Part shown: positions 23,908 to 35,752 of the stretch, piece after piece | Numbering within the stretch: the stretch's first letter is position 1 | Layout of the letters: each line of letters begins with the position of its first letter | Assembly: GCA_030998225.1 (NCBI GenBank) | Contig: JAPYXD010000704.1 | Location: forward strand, 10,292,001-10,356,000 | Direction of reading: 5' to 3' | DNA: 64,000 bases | DNA from: Diplolepis rosae | Taxonomy: Eukaryota; Arthropoda; Insecta; Hymenoptera; Diplolepididae | Notes under the pieces: generated by a model | Database searches by the model: none | What the model was told of the DNA's origin: nothing | What the model saw: only the letters and a program-made list of their open reading frames with translations | Made by a program: the position numbers and the translations under genes

Positions 23908-25544
23908 TTACGTGACGGTTTTATTTTCATTATCCTTTTTCTTATCTTTCACTTTTCCATCTTTGGAACTCTCCAATTTATTGCATTCACACCATGGTGT
24001 AATAGATTTATCACACATTAGAGATATATTGAGTACAGTGATCGAAGTACCTGCTATCGTAATTTCAATTGTTTCTTCTAATTTATAAGAAACGTTGTGT
24101 AAACCTGTCTCGCGATCTCGCTTTCTGGTAACCTCACGTTGGTTATAGCACTTGGCCATGTCTCTTTTGCGATGATTTCTGTCATGAACGTGCCTGAAAT
24201 AATTTTATCGTACGTAAGATTAATGGTATTTTATTGATTTTTTAAAATTATATATTATTTCTTACATGAATGTGTTATGAGTTCCGGTTGATACATTTTG
24301 TGGACGAGTAACGTCAAGTCCAGCTTCCTTCAGTCTTACGTAAAATTCATCGTCCTCTAAGCCCCAACCCCAATATTTATTTGACATACCGTCAACTTTC
24401 ATAAAATGTTCTCTGTAAGAAAAAATACATTATCTAGAAATATTTCATCTTATGCTAACTATAGGTATCGTTTTATTTTTAATATTTATTTGCATACGAA
24501 AAACAATATAAAAATTATATTTAATAGTTAGTCATTTTTATATAATGTTATAAAATTACTGTTTATCAATCAGAAACTGCATCAAAATCAATATTATTAA
24601 GTGTCACAAATAGTTACCTTCTAACAAGTAATATTCCCCCAACAAAAGTGGGATAATGGTACCTGGGATGCAACTCAGGCGATGATACATGAAAAGGTCC
24701 CTTTTCGGGAAAAGAGTATAATAACTCATCATTAATTGGTAATAAGTCAACATCATGCATTGCTACATAATCGTAGTCATTCTTTACTTCTAAAAATCCT
24801 ACATTTATCAAAGATGCTCTGTTAAATCTAAATTTGTCTACCTGCAAGATATAATGATAATTAAAATGACTGTTCTAGTGAAAACTTCACATAGAAACCT
24901 ATGATATAATTTATATGTTGGTTAAATACAAATTAAATCTAAATATTTTTTAATTAATATAAATGTTTTTTAAATAGGAACCTATATAGATTACTATGTA
25001 AAGTTTTTCAGTGGGATGTTAATCCCAAATCAGAGATGTATATATGTATTCAAACCTGATTCAAAATAAATATATGATAGTCTAAGTTCTGCTTGTCTAA
25101 GAATTTTTGCATATGTGGAGCGAATCGTAATAGTTCTTCAAAACGATCTCTAAATGGCACAAGTATGGCTAGTCGATGATTTAATTTTCTTCTATTCTTG
25201 AAAACATTATTCAACGCCTTTATGTTATTTCGATTTCTTGATGATGTACCTAGATCATATTTACAATCATCTGAAAATGTAGTAAGAATTTGTATTTTTT
25301 ATAAATACATAAGTTTGACAAAATCTTTTGAAGCATCTAAATTTTGTGAAACCTAACCTCTATTTTCTCTGTATATATGATTTACTTGGTAATACTTCAC
25401 AACATTTTTATATATTATAATTTTTAAATAAACAAACTTACCGATGCTTATCGGAGAAATGCTTATTAAGCATGAGACGATAAAAGTAACAAAAATACAT
25501 ACAAGAATGTATTTGAATCTCAAATTTCTCCAAACCGCTTCCAT
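23908..25544 (-). CDS. B4GALT7: beta-1,4-galactosyltransferase 7 (xylosylprotein galactosyltransferase)
   Basis: Golgi type II membrane enzyme adding the first galactose to xylose in the glycosaminoglycan-protein linker. Exons 25544-25442, 25270-25056, 24841-24618, 24412-24266 and 24193-23908 join in phase to 324 residues (human 327). A short cytosolic tail is followed by one membrane anchor (about residues 12-32, [18 protein letters not shown]). [17 protein letters not shown] is the family's N-terminal strand. [18 protein letters not shown] leads to the metal-binding DVD at 136-138. [11 protein letters not shown] at 194-204 is the acceptor-site motif with Leu in place of the usual Arg. The C-terminus carries [17 protein letters not shown] and CDKSITPWC, close to human. 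All key residues are present, so it should be active. Its start lies 489 bp from the divergent SPEF1 start. Confidence 0.95.
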
Positions 25545-26032
25545 GACAAGTAGCCGAAAATAGTCAAAGTATTCAACTTTTTTTTAAATTACAAAAATTC
25601 ATTGAAAAAACATTTTATTTATTACTACTTATTCTAGGTAAAAAATCGTATTTTTTAAACAATAAAAGTTTAAGTATACATTTTGACAACTAATGTGAGC
25701 TGCCATATTGGAATTTGTGAATATTTTATAATTTTCTAACAGAGGCCGCTAGTTTCTCAAAAGGCGCGAAAAATTTATAACTAAAAAAAAAAACAATAGA
25801 AAAACTGGCGACTTTTTGCAAATTCAGAAAATTGACGCTCGGCAAAATTCAAAATGTCAAATCTAAATTAACGCGTGAAAGTTACTCTCTTTTCATTGTG
25901 CCATTTAGTAAAATGTAAAATTAGTGTATAGAAAAAATATGTTTCGTAGTATTCATCCTATAATCTAAATTATTATTAATATTTGACAAAAAAGTCTGGC
26001 TTTCAAAAATTAAGGCATCAAAAGTTATTAAA
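25545..26032. promoter_or_regulatory. bidirectional promoter region between B4GALT7 and SPEF1
   Basis: Two genes start divergently 488 bp apart. The spacer contains GAATTTGTGAATATTTTATAA-like AT-rich sequence and an AGGCGCGAAAA patch near 25760. No defined transcription-factor site is convincing. It must hold both 5' UTRs and both core promoters. Confidence 0.6.
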
Positions 26033-27415
26033 ATGGATGAATATTGCCTTCCCTCTGAGAAGGAAAAAAAGCAAAACGAACTTTTTCATCAAGACGGAAA
26101 CGTTGAAAAAATTTATTCATGGCTAGATACTGTATCTTTTTCGAAACCACCTAGAACATTAGCTCGTGATTTCGCTGATGGAAGTAAATATACGTTTTCT
26201 AAAACTAAATAAAATTCAAATTATTATAAAAATTGTAGAAAATTATAACAAAATTTACATCAAACTACAATTTTCTACAAAAAATAACAATTGTGGTTTA
26301 GTGTCAATTATTGTTAGATTAATCTAGTTTAAATTATATCGTTTCATTAACAGTTCTTATGGCAGAACTATTAAAAATATACTATCCTCGATTGGTCGAA
26401 CTCCATAATTGTATACCAGCTAGTAACGTCAATGGAAGAAAAGATAACTGGGGAACTCTGAATAGAAAAGTATTTTCAAAAATCGGTTTAAAATTAAATA
26501 ACAATACAATCAGTCAATTAGCAAATTGCCATCATGGGACAATTGAGAAAATATTACTAGCACTGCATGCAAAAGTTAACAATGCAGATGTTGATTACTT
26601 CCAAGAGCAATTGCAAGATCTAGAAACAGATGAGATTAATGAAACAAGTAGGAACAACAAAATATATTTTACTGAAAAATAAGTATTCGATTATTTTTTT
26701 CACATGTAGCTAAAAATTTTGTTTTTCAGAAATAGAAAACATAGAACTACTACAAATCGAAGGATCACCAGAAACAGAATATGCTCAAACAGACTCTCAA
26801 AACTTGACGTCAGAACGAGAAGCAGAGCCAAGACGTTTCCTTTGTTTATGGCAAATTATGAAAAATAGTTTTCAAGTTTTCATGACATGGTTCCTAAGCA
26901 TTCTTTTCTTCTGGAAGAAATTTTTTGAATTTCGTACAATAAATGAAAATCTACGTAACGAAATTGCTTGCAATAATAACTATCCTCTTGATATTGGTAG
27001 GTCTTCAAATATATTAATAATTAACGTCAGAAGCTCCTTATGACTTTTTGATCTCTTAAAATGTTTTAAAAACTACTTCAAAGTTGATTACCGTTTTTAA
27101 ATTTGTTTAGGGCGAGAACCTGCATATTTAAATGTGCATATTAATGATACAGCAAGTCGTTGGGCTTACGAGCAATTAATTCAAGAAATACATGAGAAGG
27201 AAGATATAATTAATACTTTGAATCATAAAATCGCATATCTCGAGGGTATGATCCGACAAAAAGATTTACGAATCGCCAACTTATTGTCTCAAATTACAAA
27301 CAATTCAGTAGAGATATTAAACAACACAAGACAACGTCTGCTCGGTTCCACTCAAATAAAGTTAAGACCAAAGTCTCACAACTCATTGATGATGCCAACC
27401 TCATATGGAAGTTGA
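26033..27415 (+). CDS. SPEF1: sperm flagellar protein 1 / CLAMP homologue, CH-domain microtubule protein
   Basis: Microtubule-bundling protein of cilia, flagella and planar-polarised cell borders. Exons 26033-26183, 26354-26647, 26730-26996 and 27111-27415 join to 338 residues. The CH domain spans about residues 17-130: IYSWLDTVSFSKPPRTLARD, then MAELLKIYYPRLVELHNCIP and NWGTLNRKVFSKIGL, as in SPEF1. The C-terminal coiled coil (about 257-295) contains LIQEIHEKEDIINTLNHKIA and IRQKDLRI, the family's signature end. Residues 196-210 (FQVFMTWFLSILFFW) form an unusual hydrophobic stretch between the two domains. The exon 2 donor was placed at ACAA|GTAGGA because it alone joins in frame to the next exon; reading on meets a stop at 26680. 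A poly(A) signal lies at 27471-27476. Confidence 0.92.
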
Positions 27416-27470
27416 AATTCTAATTCTTTTTTTTAATTTACTCAGAGTTCCATAAATGAAAACACTTCTC

Positions 27471-27476
27471 AATAAA
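27471..27476 (+). terminator. poly(A) signal of SPEF1
   Basis: AATAAA 56 nt after the SPEF1 stop codon. Confidence 0.65.
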
Positions 27477-27499
27477 ACAATGTTAACCACTCCTTAAAC

Positions 27500-28154
27500 T
27501 TTCATTCGTGAGCTTATTCTTTCCTGTGTACCAACAAATTTTACGATTGCCAATAAATAATAGAATCAGTGTATTTAAATGTTCTTTTTATTTGACTCCA
27601 ATCTCTGGTGGAAATGTATTTTTACAAAATAATAAAATAAGCCACAATAATATGACAGTTGAATTTTTGCTGGAAATTTGTAATTTCGTATATTTTTTAC
27701 AAAATATTTTCACTTTCTAAAGAATTGTTATAAGTTGTAGAAAACTACAACATACTACATTTTTTTAAGGAAAATCTAATGGTTCAAAATTTTTTTAAGT
27801 ATTAAAAATGTCTACAAACAATTTAAAAAATAATTTAAAACTTCTACAAAAAATTACAATCCTCAAATTATTGTGAAAATCTAAATCCCAATTCCTTTAG
27901 GAACTTGACACGTTTGCTAAATTTTTAAATCAAATTTTTTTACTTATTTTATATAATTCTATATTCATGATTTTTCTTTTCTTCTTGAATTTTAAATACT
28001 GATGATTAACAAAGAATGTCTACGTGAACCTCTTCGTTTTTTCGAGAATTTATTTTTGCATCACATTTTGAATTTTATTTTTTTTTCTATTCAAAATCTT
28101 CAGATATCTATTGCTGACAAATTTTATATCATACTTGATTTTTAATAGTTGTAA
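27500..28154. other. spacer between SPEF1 and the unrecognised gene, no gene seen
   Basis: The 3' ends of two convergent genes face each other here. The sequence is AT-rich with no open frame resembling a protein. TAGTTGTAGAAAAC and TTCTACAAAAAATTACAA are small imperfect inverted motifs. Confidence 0.5.
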
Positions 28155-29804
28155 TTAAAATGTACCCTGAACACGTCCTAAATCGAGAACAGCTCTAAGA
28201 GGCCAACCAGTGCCCAGATGATACTTTTCAGTACAATACATTCCAGGTGTAGTTAGAATATCGCCTTTTGTCAACTTATATTGCACCGGAAATTCTATAT
28301 CGTATTTAAAGCTGACAGGATTTTTGATGACATATCCATAGTTCTTTTTATAAGTGGTAGTATTTCCAGAATATGGAACATGACAAAACTGCCTTGGAAA
28401 CACTCTGTATGAAGTTTTAGCATCTTTATGAGAATAAGATCCTATAGGTATCGAAACTTGTGTTCCTCGAGTTTTAGGTAAACCAGTTGTGTTACAATAA
28501 GTAATTATATCATTTTTACTGATATTTCTTTGACTTTCAGAAAAGTTAACATGATTAAGATGAGTTGTGCTCACGTAATTGTCTAAAAGCTTGCAAGAAC
28601 TGGTTTCGTTGAGAGGAATAGGTGACACTTGATATTTATCCAGCGACTGAATTGAGTAAGAATATTCCTTCGTTGGAGAATCATGAGGAACAATTTGAGG
28701 AATTAATATCGGTTTGAGTGCCTTGTAAGTTGTACCTATTCGAATACATTGATTAATAAGTAAGGTGAGTGTACGGGTCTCCGGACACGTATCAGTGGAC
28801 GGACAAATTTTTCTTCCTTTTTAATCATACGGATAAAATATTGTAATAATAATTAAATATAAATAGTTTGGTAATCTACTGTAGAAACTATTTTTAACAG
28901 AACGTAATCTGTCATACTTTTATTTAAATAAGCTCTCAAACCTGCCACCCGACCTTATGATCACTGTCTGATTACCTGTACATTTACTAATACGGTTTGA
29001 TAAATATTAGTTTTTAAAATTTCTAAGATAAAAATACCGCAATGTATTGATTCTTTCAGACATTTATTATGATAAAATGGGAGAGTACTCAAGGTTCTGA
29101 TTATCACATCAAGGACTCGGAAATTTTTTAGATTTTGTTGAAAAAAATTCAAAACATCGAAGCTAACTGAACAAGGTATGAATAATTAAAAAGTTTATAA
29201 TTATATAAAACAACTATGAATTTTAAAATGTATATTTGTTTTGTATAACGACCAACTATTTAACGGCTCAAATTTTATTGAATCATCTTTGGTGGTATTT
29301 TAATTCTATAAACAAAATGTAAATAGTTATTAAGTCTCTGATAAGATAATCGGAGTGATTGCGAAACCTTGGACACTTCCCTATTTTATAAAAATAAATG
29401 TTATAAAATAACTATAAATAAATACTATAAAATTCCTTTAGATTAGTTTTAAAAATAATTTAACCTGTAATAGTTAAACCAAATTCTTGTGGTTTTGGAG
29501 GATTTTTTACATACTCTTCATGCAATATTTTCAAATTAGGTTTTGAACTGATGGAAGAACGTCGATAGTAATCAATATCCTTCATGCATTTTTGATTTTT
29601 AATTCCAAAATCTTCATTGTATCTTGATAAGCAAATATCTTTCTTAACTCGAGTCCTAAGATCTTTTCCGGCTTCTCGTTTGATCCGAATGTGGGGAAAT
29701 TGAAGATCCACAATATTTTCGTGTTTGTGAGACCGGTTATAAGAACTAGAATAATTATTTTCTGTATTTGTTCTTTTAAATGGTCTGCACTGACAAGAAT
29801 CCAT
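28155..29804 (-). CDS. unrecognised protein, two exons, 306 residues
   Basis: Exons 29804-29465 and 28735-28155 join in phase (GTTAAA donor, CGAATAG acceptor). The product is basic, rich in Tyr, Asn, Ser and Thr, and has no signal peptide, membrane segment or catalytic motif. It starts MDSCQCRPFKRTN. The C-terminal third contains SYRVFPRQFCHVPYSG, FPVQYKLTKGDILTT and MYCTEKYHLGTGWPLRAV. Short Tyr/Pro-rich blocks of this kind are typical of small axonemal microtubule-binding proteins, and the neighbour SPEF1 is ciliary; but this is only a resemblance and I cannot assign a family. The donor is weaker than its neighbours. Coding status rests on intact frames and consistent phase. Confidence 0.7.
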
Positions 29805-29863
29805 ATTTCAAAGAGGTATTTATACAATTTACCTTTTATATTAAACTTATACGTTTATAAGTA

Positions 29864-30372
29864 CACTGTAAAAAAAATAATTCGGTAGAATTACAAAAGC
29901 AGTTGTAAATGTATAAAGCGATTGTAAAAGTACTACGTTGCACGTTATAAAATTATTTATATTTTGTGAAATTACAGTTGAATAGTAATTATGCTACGTG
30001 ACACGTTGTTTTTTTACAAGACGAAATGCAATAATGCAACGTTATACGTCGTAGAATTAAATATCATTGGCAAAATTACAATAGGATTGTAAAATTACTA
30101 CGTAACGTTGGAAATAAATCGCTTCACGTGATACGTAGTAATTTTATAATCCTATTGTAATTTTGCCAATGATATTTAATTCTACGACGTATAAAGTTGC
30201 ATTATTACATTTCGTCTTGTAAAAAAACAACGTGTCACGTAGCATAATTACTATTCAACTGTAATTTCACAAAATATAAATAATTTTATAACGTGCAACG
30301 TAGTACTTTTACAATCGCTTTATACATTTACAACTGCTTTTGTAATTCTACCGAATTATTTTTTTTACAGTG
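29864..30372. mobile_element. 509-bp near-perfect foldback element 60 bp upstream of a start codon
   Basis: The outer ends are CACTGTAAAAAAAATAATTC and its inverted copy ending ACAGTG at 30372. The arms are about 245 bp each and almost identical, with a spacer of about 15 bp centred near 30117. They contain repeated ACGTTGCACGTTATAA and TACGTAGTAATTTT-like motifs. No coding capacity and no clear target duplication. The near-identity of the arms suggests a recent insertion or arm conversion. It occupies the promoter position of the gene at 28155-29804. Confidence 0.92.
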
Positions 30373-31264
30373 ATAACTAAGTAACAAAATTAACCTCCAA
30401 AGACTTCAATTAAATAATGTCAAATTAGAAAAAACAAATATAATACTTTCTTATATGCGATGAGAATGTAAAAAACAAAACTCTCTATAATGATAAATAC
30501 CAATTTAAAAGTGGTACTGGAATCAATTAATTTAACAGACTTACGGAATTAAGTAACTCTCCATCGTTCACTTTATTACACAATCGGAATGAATACATTT
30601 TATAAAATTTTATACCATGACCTTTTTTCTGAATATCTTATCCTTATCTGTTTTTTTTTCCACTTTGACAATACACAATACTAACAAGTATAATCTTGTT
30701 ACCATAAGACGAAGTAACATGCGGACAAACCGCTTAAGAATCAAACGATGCACACTTGGTATAGTGTGAAAACTGTAAATCTAAAACGAAAATCGCTTCA
30801 TTACAAAAGCGATGTATTGTAGAAAAAAGTCCATTCCCTTACAATTTCATTTTCACACAACCCTCAATACCTATTAATTAAGATCACTTCTAGAAATCCT
30901 AAACAGTGAAGTCTTTAGTAAATACTTATTGCATTCTCACTTTCAATTAATAGACTAATGGCATTATTGCGCTTTACGAAGTTCCCTTCTCCGCAGCGCA
31001 TTGACAAATGCATCCTCGACTAAAATTCGATAAAAAAGAAAATCAATGGCAAATTGAAGATCTCAGCTAAAACTCACTCTTCGTAGTTGCAAATTCATTC
31101 CTAGTAGTTTAAAACAGTTGCTAAGTAGACTCAACACGACAACTTAAATTATAAACGTTTTTAAAAAGTAATATAAAATCGGAATTAACGATTTCCTAAC
31201 TAAATTGATACTTAACAGACAATCCTAAGAGGTAGTGGAAATTTCTCGATCAAGTGAACCGAAA
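30373..31264 (-). other. region 3' of ING3, probable 3' UTR plus spacer
   Basis: No open reading frame resembles a protein. The first few hundred bases past the ING3 stop (below 31265) are likely its 3' UTR. Which poly(A) hexamer is used cannot be decided by eye. Confidence 0.45.
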
Positions 31265-33419
31265 TCAGTTCTTCCGACCACCCCGTCTCTTCATGGAAGA
31301 GGTACATTGAGGACAGTACCATTTCCCTTTCGGTGGAGCGGTAATTCCTACGCAAGGGTAATGGAACCACTCGAAGGGACACTGAAATTAATAAAAAATG
31401 TTATTAAAATAAACTTAAGCGTTACGGAAAAGAATCTGATACTTCGTGGTTTTTGACGTTCTGATTAAAAGCTGTCTTTTGCAAGTCATATGCAATGTAA
31501 ATTGTGCCAATTCTTTTAATAAATTTAAAAAATTTTCAAGTCTAAGCTCACAACTTACGTCTGAATTATCACAGGCAACCATATCTCCATATGAAACCTG
31601 GTTGCATATGCAATATCTCGGTTCATTTGGATCATACGTCCAATCAGGATTATCTGGATCAGTAACTGTGGTGGTTGTCGTTACAACCGGGGGGGTGACT
31701 GGTTGCTGTACAGCAGCTGTAATAACGCTAGAACTTGGAACAGTAGCTGTAACTTTCCTAAAAAACCAACCAACACATTCTTAACTGATTCAATTCCTCT
31801 GAAAATAATATCAAGTACATATAAACAAATCCTTACTTTTTATGTTTCTTGGTAGTTTCTTGAATAGCAGCTATTGCGGTTTGTGCTGCACCGGCCAATT
31901 CTCTACTGAATTCAGCTGCATGAACGCCTCCAGTGTTAATAGCTTCGTAACTCGCTTTCAAACTCGCAGTGCGTCTTCCTTGCTGCATTTGTTGTGTTGC
32001 AGCAATGGCTTGCGACGCAGCTGCAGCAATAGCATTTCCACCAGCTCCGATGTGTCCCAAATTATAACTCACGGAACCAACAGAATTTGCTATCGCAGTA
32101 GGAGTAGCTGGGAGACTTGACGTAGTAATAATAGGTCCCGAGTTTGCAGATGCTGGACGAGACTCTGGAAGACTTTGGGGAATTTTTTCTGTCGCTAACC
32201 TTTTCTCTACTGATGCCGAAGACGCATTTGAATCTCTTCTCTTTTCCGATCGAGCTAAATAACATCAAAATATTAGACATAGTTTATTCGAAAATTTTAA
32301 AACTAGCTCCAAAATATTTTGCGACTGAAATTTATTTTACTCTACAAAGTAGAATTTTTACTAAGAATTTTTGGAACAAAGTAAAATATTGTGAAAGTTT
32401 TTAAATAAAAATCTGGGCTATTGCAATAATCTGAAATTTAATATAAGAATATTTGATCGATACTTACAATGACTATGATTATCACGAGACCTACTGGAAG
32501 AAAAGTTATAACGATTTTCTTTCTGACTACTATTGGTGGTGGGTTGATCTAACTCTAAGGATCTCTTCTCCAATATTTCTGTGATGCCCTTGTTATCTGC
32601 CTCAAGTTCCATTTTAAATTTATGAAGCTCTTGATCTAGTCTTCGCAAATACCTATCCACCAAATCGTACATTTGATTCGCTAAATGCACTTTTTCATCA
32701 GCATCCTCTAGGGTCTTGTAATACTCCTTCCGGATCGAATCATACTCTGCTTCCTTCTCATGTGGTTTCATTTTCTTGGCGTTTGAAAAAAATATCTTTA
32801 CTTTTTTCTCCAAACTGTCCATTGCGTCTAAAATGAATTCGATAATAGCCTGACATTGCATTGACCAGATATAACGAATTTTAAAAAAAAGGTTCATACT
32901 CTGTACACCTAAGTCCATTTCTCTCATTTCTGTAAAGCGATCCCTCAGCTCCTGAGGAAGGTGCTCGATCACTGTAAACACAACATGCGGTCTGTAAACA
33001 TAACCTCAAAAGCTGATACTACACAGAAAAAATAATTATAAATCTAAAAAGGGGTAGAAAAACATCTTCGAATCATAAAAATCCATGTAATATATGCTTT
33101 TCATACAAAATTTTTGCCAAAAAGTTCAAAATAACCATGAGCATAATTACGGCTCACTTCAAAAACATTTACTTAACCTAAAAGAAAAGCAACAACTCAC
33201 AATTTCATTCCTGTATACAATATTGAGAAAAATGAAATGTTTCACATAATGTATCACATATGGAGGCATTCGTCTTTTATAAAATTCAATCTATTCAGCA
33301 TAAATTTTGTTTTTTCGAAAGAGAATATATTCAAGAAGGTTAGTACTCCCGAAAAAGTTGTGTCAACAAAGCTCGTCTCCTTTTTACTTACTTTCAACGT
33401 AATCTTCCAAGTAAAGCAT
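31265..33419 (-). CDS. ING3: inhibitor of growth protein 3, NuA4/TIP60 subunit
   Basis: Chromatin protein of the NuA4/TIP60 acetyltransferase complex; its PHD finger reads H3K4me3. Exons 33419-33392, 32971-32900, 32827-32468, 32254-31837, 31757-31559 and 31381-31265 join in phase to 397 residues (human 418). The tiny first exon encodes MLYLEDYVE, matching the vertebrate start. The N-terminal ING domain contains [20 protein letters not shown] and [20 protein letters not shown]. The middle holds [14 protein letters not shown]. The PHD finger (about 340-390) has [38 protein letters not shown] and KGKWYCPQC; all eight zinc ligands are present. The start was chosen by the conserved MLYLE. The 72-bp intron 32899-32828 lacks stops in frame. 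Confidence 0.96.
32828..32899 (-). other. 72-bp in-frame, stop-free intron in ING3
   Basis: The intron has donor GTATGA and acceptor TTTTAG, and its length is a multiple of three with no in-frame stop. Splicing restores the family sequence VQNAMDSLE. Retention would add 24 mostly hydrophobic and aromatic residues inside the ING domain. Confidence 0.88.
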
Positions 33420-35050
33420 CCTTCGTAATTGAATATTATATTATGGTACCTAGATTTCAATTATTTATAATTTATTAAGCGCGAAGACTCGGCGTTGCGT
33501 CGAATTTCACGAAAAATGGAGCACCTGATCTGAAGCTTGTTTACGGCAGCCGAGTCGCTTGAAGCATCGGTTTTTGGCTAAAAAATCTCAATTATTGTGC
33601 AGAATTGCTCCTAGGTTTTGTAATTTTGAAGAAATAACTTTTTAATTTATAATATTAGTAACTAACATTGCCTTTAAAACCGTAAAGTGTGTTCATTCAA
33701 AATATATGATTAAATATAGTCCACTGACGTGGTGGGCGCCATTTTGAAATTTTGCCCAAGACGTCAGTCAGGGCTGTATTAAGTAATTATTTTTTATTAG
33801 AAACTCATGTACTTCTTACGAAGTTTATAATGGACAGATTAAAATTGTAATCACAATGAAATATTATAATTCAATACTTTACCATAATGTTCAATTCAAA
33901 ATATTTTAAGCTTTGGATTTTATAAAGTTTATATTATTATAAATCATTTACTAATTTTATTTTTAAAAAGTATTTAAGTACTCATTTATTTTTCTTAAGT
34001 TTTGTTATATTCATTATGTTTACTACACTATCGTTGGAAATCGTCGGTAAGCTTACTTTTCAGAGTAGCTGCTTAAAACATTCAAGTTTTTTCAAGTTTT
34101 ATGATATTAAATAAAAAAATGTTCTAATGAAATTCTGCGTGTAATAAACCCAAGTTTAAAGTAATATATTAATGTTATAAAAAATATTGCTTCATATTGC
34201 AAAGAAATTCAAATTTAATTGTTTTAAAGGCCTAATACATAGCATTTTTTAAAAGTATTTAGGGCTCATTTTAAAGCTGAATTTCTGCAGTATTTTACTC
34301 CTTTCTAAAGTAAATATATAATATATATTATTTTATATATTATATATTATTAGGTTTCCAAATTAACTCAAATTTAAAGAATTATAAATCTTTCTGTGGA
34401 AAAAGAGACGCTTTCAACTGTGCCGCAATTTGAGCACGGGTCTTTTGATTGCCGGTCGACTTCTGGATCTCTATATCTCTATTGAATTACCTTCAGCACC
34501 AGGTAACACTTATTAAAATTGAAACTTTCTTCTGACACGTTAGTGTTTTTAAATATGCGATGTACTAACTTCACACTTCACGGAAATAATATGTATCAGT
34601 ATCAGCTGTAATATAATACGCGATCTTTGACGATTTTTTTTAAGTAAGCTGTAGTTAAGAAGTAAAGATGACACGAAACATTTTGTTTTCTTGAGCAATA
34701 GCTTAAAAAAATCAATATTGTGTAAGTCGATGTCAATTATTTCTCAGAAAATATTACGCGCTTACTGTTTTCGTTAGAAACAGATTGAATTTCATAAGGA
34801 AATATACACCTCAATTTTTACGATATGAAAGAAGTAATGCATGTATACTTTGTAAAAATGAATTTCGCATACAATGTATTTATTTTTTTAAAGATTTTAT
34901 TATTCTTATGTTAATAAATAAATAATTCGGACACTGGATCACGTAACATGCCAATGTGCCAGTCCTCCGACACAATCACCAAGACTAGCGCCGCAACCTT
35001 TTTGTGTTGTGCCAGTCGCCGACAATCGAAAAGTTATTGACTTTTTATGC
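33420..35050. other. ING3 upstream region and AT-rich spacer
   Basis: No gene seen. The first 350 bases upstream of ING3 include a less AT-rich patch (CGAAGACTCGGCGTTGCGTCG, around 33481-33501) and GGTGGGCGCCATTTTG near 33731, plausible promoter sequence. About 34375-34460 is a diverged copy of the tRNA-like repeat at 55.5 kb. The rest is AT-rich. Confidence 0.5.
34374..34462 (-). repeat. diverged copy of the tRNA-like (SINE-related) repeat
   Basis: AATCTTTCTGTGGAAAAA followed by GACGCTTTCAACTGTGCC and GATTGCCGGTCGAC parallel the repeat arm at 55502-55575 base for base with scattered changes. The tRNA-like T-loop equivalent is degraded here. Confidence 0.65.
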
Positions 35051-35752
35051 TGTAATAGTATATTATGTGCCTAGGTGCATAATGAAAGTTATTACGCGAC
35101 GAGCGACAATCCTCGCAGGAGATCAAAGCCGAGGCGCGATCAGTGCTGCGAGCATTTTAAGCGAGTCTCGTAATTACCCGAATTGTGTGCATTGGCACAT
35201 ATTCTATTTTATGTGACTTCGGCGCATATACGAGTTTTTATGCGTACACTCGAATCCAATCTGAAAAGGTCGAAATTGCCGTGATTATCGCCCATCTCAC
35301 TTGACATTCCGCGAATACTTCCGGCCATTTTGAATTTCTCGATTTTATGTAGTAGTAGCGTATTGTAATAGACGCATGCGCAGTTCAAATGTACAATGCT
35401 TTGTCAGTATGGTGCCAACGCTGTACGAAGAAGAAGAAGAATCAGAAGAAGATTACGCTCCGATGTATCGTAATAGGCGCATGCGTAGTTCAAGTTTACA
35501 TTAGATTCCTCTGTATCGTAATACACAACATTACGCTCCTCTCAACTGTAGCGTAAAAACTCGTATACGCACCGAAGTCACATAAAATAGAATACGTGCC
35601 AATGCACACAATTTGGGAAATTACGAGACTCGCGACAATGCTCGCAGGACGGATCGCGCCTCGGATTCGTCTCGGCTACGCCTTGGCTTCGATCTCCTGC
35701 GAGCATTGTCGCTCGTCGCGCAATAACCCTCATTGTGCGCCTAGGCACGTAA
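35051..35752. mobile_element. about 700-bp foldback element, GC-richer than its surroundings
   Basis: The left arm 35051-35240 and right arm 35552-35752 are inverted copies, sharing AATAGTATATTATGTGCCTA (right copy with one or two changes), a CGCGACGAGCGACAAT block and the inner ACTTCGGCGCATATACGAG. The right arm has its own internal hairpin, with ATGCTCGCAGG and CCTGCGAGCATTGTCG around 35637-35713. It lies between the divergent ING3 and CDC26 genes. No coding sequence is convincing. Confidence 0.82.

Noticed and set aside
32418..32981. 187-codon minus-strand frame as a single ING3 exon
   Set aside because: It reads through the 72-bp intron and past the true donor at 32467; splicing restores the family sequence.
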